A stretch of 64,000 nucleotides of DNA from NCBI GenBank assembly GCA_900548385.1, contig URKJ01000001.1, positions 124,001 through 188,000 of the forward strand, in the 5' to 3' direction. Origin of the DNA: an uncultured bacterium (GTDB lineage: Bacteria > Verrucomicrobiota > Lentisphaeria > Victivallales > UBA1829). Shown one piece after another: positions 60,614 to 64,000 of the stretch. Position 1 is the first letter of the stretch. The number at the start of each line of letters is the position of its first letter. The notes under the pieces are model-generated. The model was not told the origin of the DNA and searched no databases. It saw nothing but the letters and a program-made list of their open reading frames with translations. A program made the translations under genes and the position numbers.

Positions 60614-61560
60614 TGCCGTATTCAGTGGAAGAAAAACGGGTCCGGTTTCACACGCCGGAATGGTCCGGTGTGATCGCCTTGAATTCCACGGGGAATATGA
60701 TCCGCCTGACGCACCGGAAAACCGGAATGGAGATTCTCCGTTTTCCGGATTCGGACGCCGTCCTGATGGAGTCTCCCGCCGTGTACGGAATTCCGCTTCT
60801 TCTGCCGCCGAACCGGATTCGTGACGGCAGATTTACCGCCGGAGGGAGAACGTTCCGGTTTCCGGTCAACGAAGAGGCGACGAATTGTTTTCTGCACGGT
60901 CTGATGCTTGGGCGCGAGTTCGGACTGAAAACGGCGGAGGAGGCGGACGGCGTTCTCCGTTTTGCGGTATCCAGACGTTTTGACGCGGCGCGTCCGGAAT
61001 TTTCCGGTTTTCCGTGCATATTCGAGGCGGAAATCGGATATGAGGTGCGGGCGGAGGACGTGAGGCATACCGTCTGTATCCGGAACTTGGGTACGGTCCC
61101 GATGCCGCTTGGCGTGGGATTTCATACCGCGTTTTGCGTTCCGGAAACGGAAAGAGTGACGATTGAGGTGCCGCATCTTCCGGATGGAGCATGGAATGTG
61201 CACCCGCTACGCCGTCTTCCGGACGGGAACAAACGGGCATGGTCGCAGTTGGAGGAGACGATTCTTTCCGGCGGAGAAAGCGTGGAGGGCGCGGCGCTTT
61301 CCTGCATGTTTCCTTTTCCGGACTCGGAACGCTGCGTGAGAATCCGCCGGAAACTCGGCACGATCCGCTACGAGCCGGATCCGCTTTTCCTTCATGCCGC
61401 GTGCTGGAATGACGGCGGCGGAAAAGGATTTGTCTGCATTGAGCCGATGAGCTGGATGACGGATGCGCCGAACGTGCCGCTTCCGCCGGAGATCAGCGGA
61501 TTCCGTCTGCTTGCTCCGGATTCGGAGTGCAGCTTCCGGTCGGTGATCTCCGTGGAGTGA
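60613..61560 (+). CDS. Aldose 1-epimerase family protein
   Basis: 315 residues. YGIPLLLPPNRIRDGRFTAG, NCFLHGLMLG, the paired catalytic-His region GVGFHTAFCVP and IEPMSWMTDAPNVPLP with the catalytic Glu are those of galactose mutarotase-like proteins. It equilibrates the alpha and beta anomers of a free sugar. TGATG junction with the DUF1116 gene shows translational coupling. It supplies the right anomer for a sugar dehydrogenase, in line with the neighbouring SDR. Confidence 0.85.
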   Translation: MPYSVEEKRVRFHTPEWSGVIALNSTGNMIRLTHRKTGMEILRFPDSDAVLMESPAVYGIPLLLPPNRIRDGRFTAGGRTFRFPVNEEATNCFLHGLMLGREFGLKTAEEADGVLRFAVSRRFDAARPEFSGFPCIFEAEIGYEVRAEDVRHTVCIRNLGTVPMPLGVGFHTAFCVPETERVTIEVPHLPDGAWNVHPLRRLPDGNKRAWSQLEETILSGGESVEGAALSCMFPFPDSERCVRIRRKLGTIRYEPDPLFLHAACWNDGGGKGFVCIEPMSWMTDAPNVPLPPEISGFRLLAPDSECSFRSVISVE

Positions 61561-61566
61561 TCCGGT

Positions 61567-62424
61567 TTACTTGACGAAGAAACGCGCGAACATTCCCGCC
61601 GGCAGCTGTTTTCTGCCGTCGGCTTCGGGAATGAGCATTTCGCCGCATTCGATGCTGTCCGCGCTTTCCGGGAAGACCGCTGCGAGACAGCGTCCCAGCG
61701 AGACGGGCGAAAACCCCTGGGAATGGCAGCTCAGGATGAGAAAATGAGGTTCGTCCAGCTTCAGGATGGCACGGCAGTCCAGAAGCAGTTTTTCAAGCCC
61801 GTCTTCGATTTTCCAGACCTGTCCCTGTGCGCCGCGTCCGAAACTCGGCGGATCAAGGGCGATTCCGTGATATTTGCTTCCGCGGCGGGCTTCCCGTGCG
61901 GCGAATTTCAGTGCGTCGTCGCAGATCCACCGGACGCGGTCTTTGGTTTCCGGGTTCAGTCCCTGGTTTTTCTTTGCCCATTCGATGATTCCTTTGGATG
62001 CGTCGAGATGACATGCTTCCGCTCCGGCTTCCGCCATTGCCAGAGTTGCGCCGCCGGAATAGGCAAACATATTGAGCGTCCGCGCCTTGCCGGGAATCTG
62101 CGACACGCAGTTACGCATCCAGTTCCAGTTCGGCGCCTGTTCCGCAAAGAAACCGAGGTGTCCGAAATTGGTCGGACGGGAGAGCAGGGTGAGACCGCCC
62201 CATGAGAGCAGCCACTCTTCCGCGTGTTTGTGTTTCCAGTTCCACACTCCGCCGCCGGAAGATTCCCGGTGGAATTCGGCATCGGCATTGTTCCATTCGG
62301 ACTGGGGCAGGGAGGGCTTCCAGAACGCGTTCAGCGCCGGACGGATGATTTTGTACGGGCCCGCCTGTTCCAGTTTCCGGCAGTTGCCGGAGTCAAGCAG
62401 ACGGTAGGGGAGGATCTTTTCCAT
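61567..62424 (-). CDS. SAM-dependent methyltransferase (RlmI-like)
   Basis: 285 residues from ATG 62424, sharing one base with the stop of nagA. GHLGFFAEQAPNWNWMRN, the SAM-binding LNMFAYSGGATLAMAEAGAE, CHLDASKG and the target motif ALDPPSFGRG match the Methyltrans_SAM group, which includes the 23S rRNA cytosine methyltransferase RlmI. The N-terminal PUA domain of RlmI is missing, so the exact substrate is uncertain. Convergent with the epimerase gene, 6 bp apart. Confidence 0.82.
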   Translation of the reverse strand: MEKILPYRLLDSGNCRKLEQAGPYKIIRPALNAFWKPSLPQSEWNNADAEFHRESSGGGVWNWKHKHAEEWLLSWGGLTLLSRPTNFGHLGFFAEQAPNWNWMRNCVSQIPGKARTLNMFAYSGGATLAMAEAGAEACHLDASKGIIEWAKKNQGLNPETKDRVRWICDDALKFAAREARRGSKYHGIALDPPSFGRGAQGQVWKIEDGLEKLLLDCRAILKLDEPHFLILSCHSQGFSPVSLGRCLAAVFPESADSIECGEMLIPEADGRKQLPAGMFARFFVK

Positions 62425-63584
62425 TATTCTGCGGCCTTGTAGACGACCTGACCGCGGATGACGGTCATTCGCACTTTGTTGGTGGTTACGTCGAGGAATG
62501 TAATATCGGCTTTCTTGCCGGGTTTGATCTCGCCGCGGGTGATGAGTCCGAGATCGTGCGCCGGATTGCTGGTGAAACAGGCGGCGGCAAGGGTGTCGGG
62601 CATTCCCGAATAACGTGTGAAATGGAGCCATCCGGTCTCAAGCGTCGTTGCGGAGCCGGCGATAATGCCGTCGCTTGTAACGACCGCCCCGTCTTCCCGG
62701 ACCACCCGTTTTTTGGCGGAGGCCTGAACACCGTTGCTGATGCCGATGAGTTTGTCGTTCGGTTTGACGCGGCTTGCCAGCTCCACCATGCGCGGATGCA
62801 CATGACAGCCGTCGGCGATGATTTCCACGGAAACGCGGTTGTCGGTCAAAGCGATCAGCGTAATGTCCGGCCGGCGCTGATGCAGCGGGGGCATTCCGTT
62901 GAACAGATGGGTACAGCGGCGGGCTCCGGCGTCAATCGCGTTCAGAACCTCTTTTTCGGAAGCCATGCTGTGTCCCATGGAAGGAATCACGCCGTTTTCC
63001 AGCATGAGCTGGATCAACTGGTCTGCGTGGGTGATCTCCGGTGCAAAGGTCATCAGCTTGATACGTCCGCGTCCGGCAGCGATCAGCTCCGCGGCAAAGA
63101 CTGGATCGAACGGATACACGCAGTCCCGCGGCTGTGTGCCTGCTTTTTCCGGGTTGATGAACGGACCTTCGATATGGATTCCGGCGGGGTCCGCTCCATC
63201 GTGCTCCTGTTCGATCATGCCGGCGAGAATGTCGGTTGTCTTGATCATATCGGCTTTGGGGGCGGAGGTCAGAGTCGGGAAAAAGGTCGTGACACCGTGC
63301 GATGCCAGTTCAATGGACATCCGGTTCATCAGGGAATTGTCGTTGACAAGAGCGCGGGATGCGTCAAAACCGCCCGCGCCGTGTACATGGCTGTCAATAA
63401 AACCCGGAACCGCATAGGCTCCTTTGAGTTCGATGATTTCGAGTCCCGGTTCGCGGACAAATGCGGAGGCGCCTCCCGTGGCGATGATCTTATCCCTGTC
63501 GCAAAGGATCGCACTGGACGGGATATTCTCATGCGGAGTCAGGCAGTGGTCCGTTAGAAATAGTGTTCTGTTTTTTGACGGCAT
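62424..63584 (-). CDS. nagA: N-acetylglucosamine-6-phosphate deacetylase
   Basis: 386 residues from ATG 63584, with GGAAGAGAG upstream. Amidohydrolase motifs are in order: PGFIDSHVHGAGGFD, GIHIEGPFINPEKAG (Glu metal ligand), SMGHSMASE, RCTHLFNGMPPLHQR, IADGCHVHP and SDGIIAGSATTLETG (catalytic Asp region). It converts GlcNAc-6-P to glucosamine-6-P. No nagB, NagE or GlcNAc kinase is nearby. It is followed by the overlapping methyltransferase gene. Confidence 0.93.
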   Translation of the reverse strand: MPSKNRTLFLTDHCLTPHENIPSSAILCDRDKIIATGGASAFVREPGLEIIELKGAYAVPGFIDSHVHGAGGFDASRALVNDNSLMNRMSIELASHGVTTFFPTLTSAPKADMIKTTDILAGMIEQEHDGADPAGIHIEGPFINPEKAGTQPRDCVYPFDPVFAAELIAAGRGRIKLMTFAPEITHADQLIQLMLENGVIPSMGHSMASEKEVLNAIDAGARRCTHLFNGMPPLHQRRPDITLIALTDNRVSVEIIADGCHVHPRMVELASRVKPNDKLIGISNGVQASAKKRVVREDGAVVTSDGIIAGSATTLETGWLHFTRYSGMPDTLAAACFTSNPAHDLGLITRGEIKPGKKADITFLDVTTNKVRMTVIRGQVVYKAAE

Positions 63585-64000
63585 GTTATTTCTCTCTTCC
63601 GGAAATTGATTCGTTCTTTCATCGCTATAATATTGCAGAAAAGCGGAATATTTCAAATTCAAAAACGGCGGAGAATGCATTTTTTTCCGAAAAAGCGTTT
63701 TTTCACGTTTCCCTTTTTATATATTAAGACGTCCGCGCGGTAGCAGACTTTTCCTGAATTGCAAGTGCTGTTTGAAAGAAAGAATTGAATAAAAGTTTCG
63801 TTTCGGACTTGCGAATTCGCAAAAATGGTGCAAATTAAGTATGTTCGCAAGCGGTGCTGCCGATCAATATCCGGAGTGTTTATAACTTGTTGATAAGTTT
63901 CGGAAATGTCAACAATTCCGGAGGGCGGAAGGCGGTTCTGTCTGCGGATGGCGGGTGCTTGAGAAATCTCTTCCCACAAAATGGGAAAAGGTGATGAATA
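63585..64000. other. Intergenic region with palindrome and DnaA-box-like 9-mers
   Basis: No convincing gene in this stretch. For nagA, minus-strand TTGAAA (63656-63651) and TATTAT (63632-63627) are 18 bp apart. A 14-bp perfect palindrome TTGCGAATTCGCAA lies at 63809-63822. TGTTTATAA (63877-63885) and TGTTGATAA (63888-63896), read in reverse, are TTATAAACA and TTATCAACA, both close to the DnaA box TTATCCACA. A hairpin TTCCCA/TGGGAA lies near 63971-63987, and an ATG at 63994 could open a gene beyond the edge. Confidence 0.45.

Noticed and set aside
63659..63979. 106-residue minus-strand frame in the terminal intergenic region
   Set aside because: No ribosome site or domain, and it covers the promoter region of nagA.

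Overview
The window looks like the chromosome of a carbohydrate-degrading Gram-negative bacterium, most likely a Lentisphaerota (Victivallis-like) or close PVC relative. This is inferred from content only: secreted pseudopilins with a C-terminal H-x(9-11)-DG signature sit beside glycoside hydrolases and GntR-LacI hybrid or AraC regulators, together with an RND pump, an AsmA-like protein and lipoproteins typical of a double membrane. Coding density is high, many genes overlap by 1-29 bp, and third codon positions are GC-rich, which produces very long antisense ORFs that I rejected. I saw no rRNA, tRNA, CRISPR array, transposase or phage gene.

Layout. 1-540: 5' part of an IclR regulator leaving the window. 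717-6640: GntR-LacI regulator, pseudopilin, secreted clan GH-A hydrolase and SGNH esterase on one strand, bracketed by two copies of a ~69-bp promoter-bearing repeat. 6909-9563: GH20-like hydrolase without a signal peptide. 9637-9969: small protein with a double-glycine leader. 10255-15115: pseudopilin plus secreted hydrolase divergent from an AraC regulator. 15164-20669: RND pump and adaptor behind a DUF1015 gene. 20829-25822: archaeal-type IMP cyclohydrolase (PurO), UvrD/PcrA helicase, and an amino-acid ABC importer whose binding protein and permease are fused. 25837-28934: pyrH, frr and a GT-C glycosyltransferase. 29140-34933: AsmA-like protein, M32 carboxypeptidase, thioesterase, degenerate SGNH protein. 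35063-35935: metallophosphoesterase. 36082-42061: a third regulator-pseudopilin-hydrolase module. 42064-45008: HAD phosphatase and AraC regulator divergent from a fucose/arabinose isomerase-like enzyme. 45114-50951: small secreted protein, then FHA-MoxR, DUF58 and transglutaminase genes. 50923-61560: nucleoside deoxyribosyltransferase-like gene and a catabolic cluster (MBL-fold, ROK, SDR, a barrel enzyme, IlvD/EDD dehydratase, FAD oxidoreductase, divergent from an AllG-like DUF1116 protein and an aldose epimerase). 61567-63584: rRNA-methyltransferase-like protein and NagA.

How the genes work together. The three regulator/pseudopilin/hydrolase modules look like polysaccharide-utilisation loci of a non-Bacteroidetes kind, without SusC/SusD, where a pseudopilin is paired with each large secreted hydrolase. 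The 51.6-61.6 kb cluster suggests non-phosphorylating oxidation of a sugar: epimerase, dehydrogenase, lactonase-like hydrolase, sugar-acid dehydratase. The MoxR-DUF58-transglutaminase block is a conserved envelope-associated system. The remaining genes are housekeeping. The most unusual items are the pseudopilin-hydrolase pairing (with no glycine before the cleavage site), the duplicated promoter repeat, the double-glycine-leader protein, bacterial PurO, and an orphan AllG-like protein.
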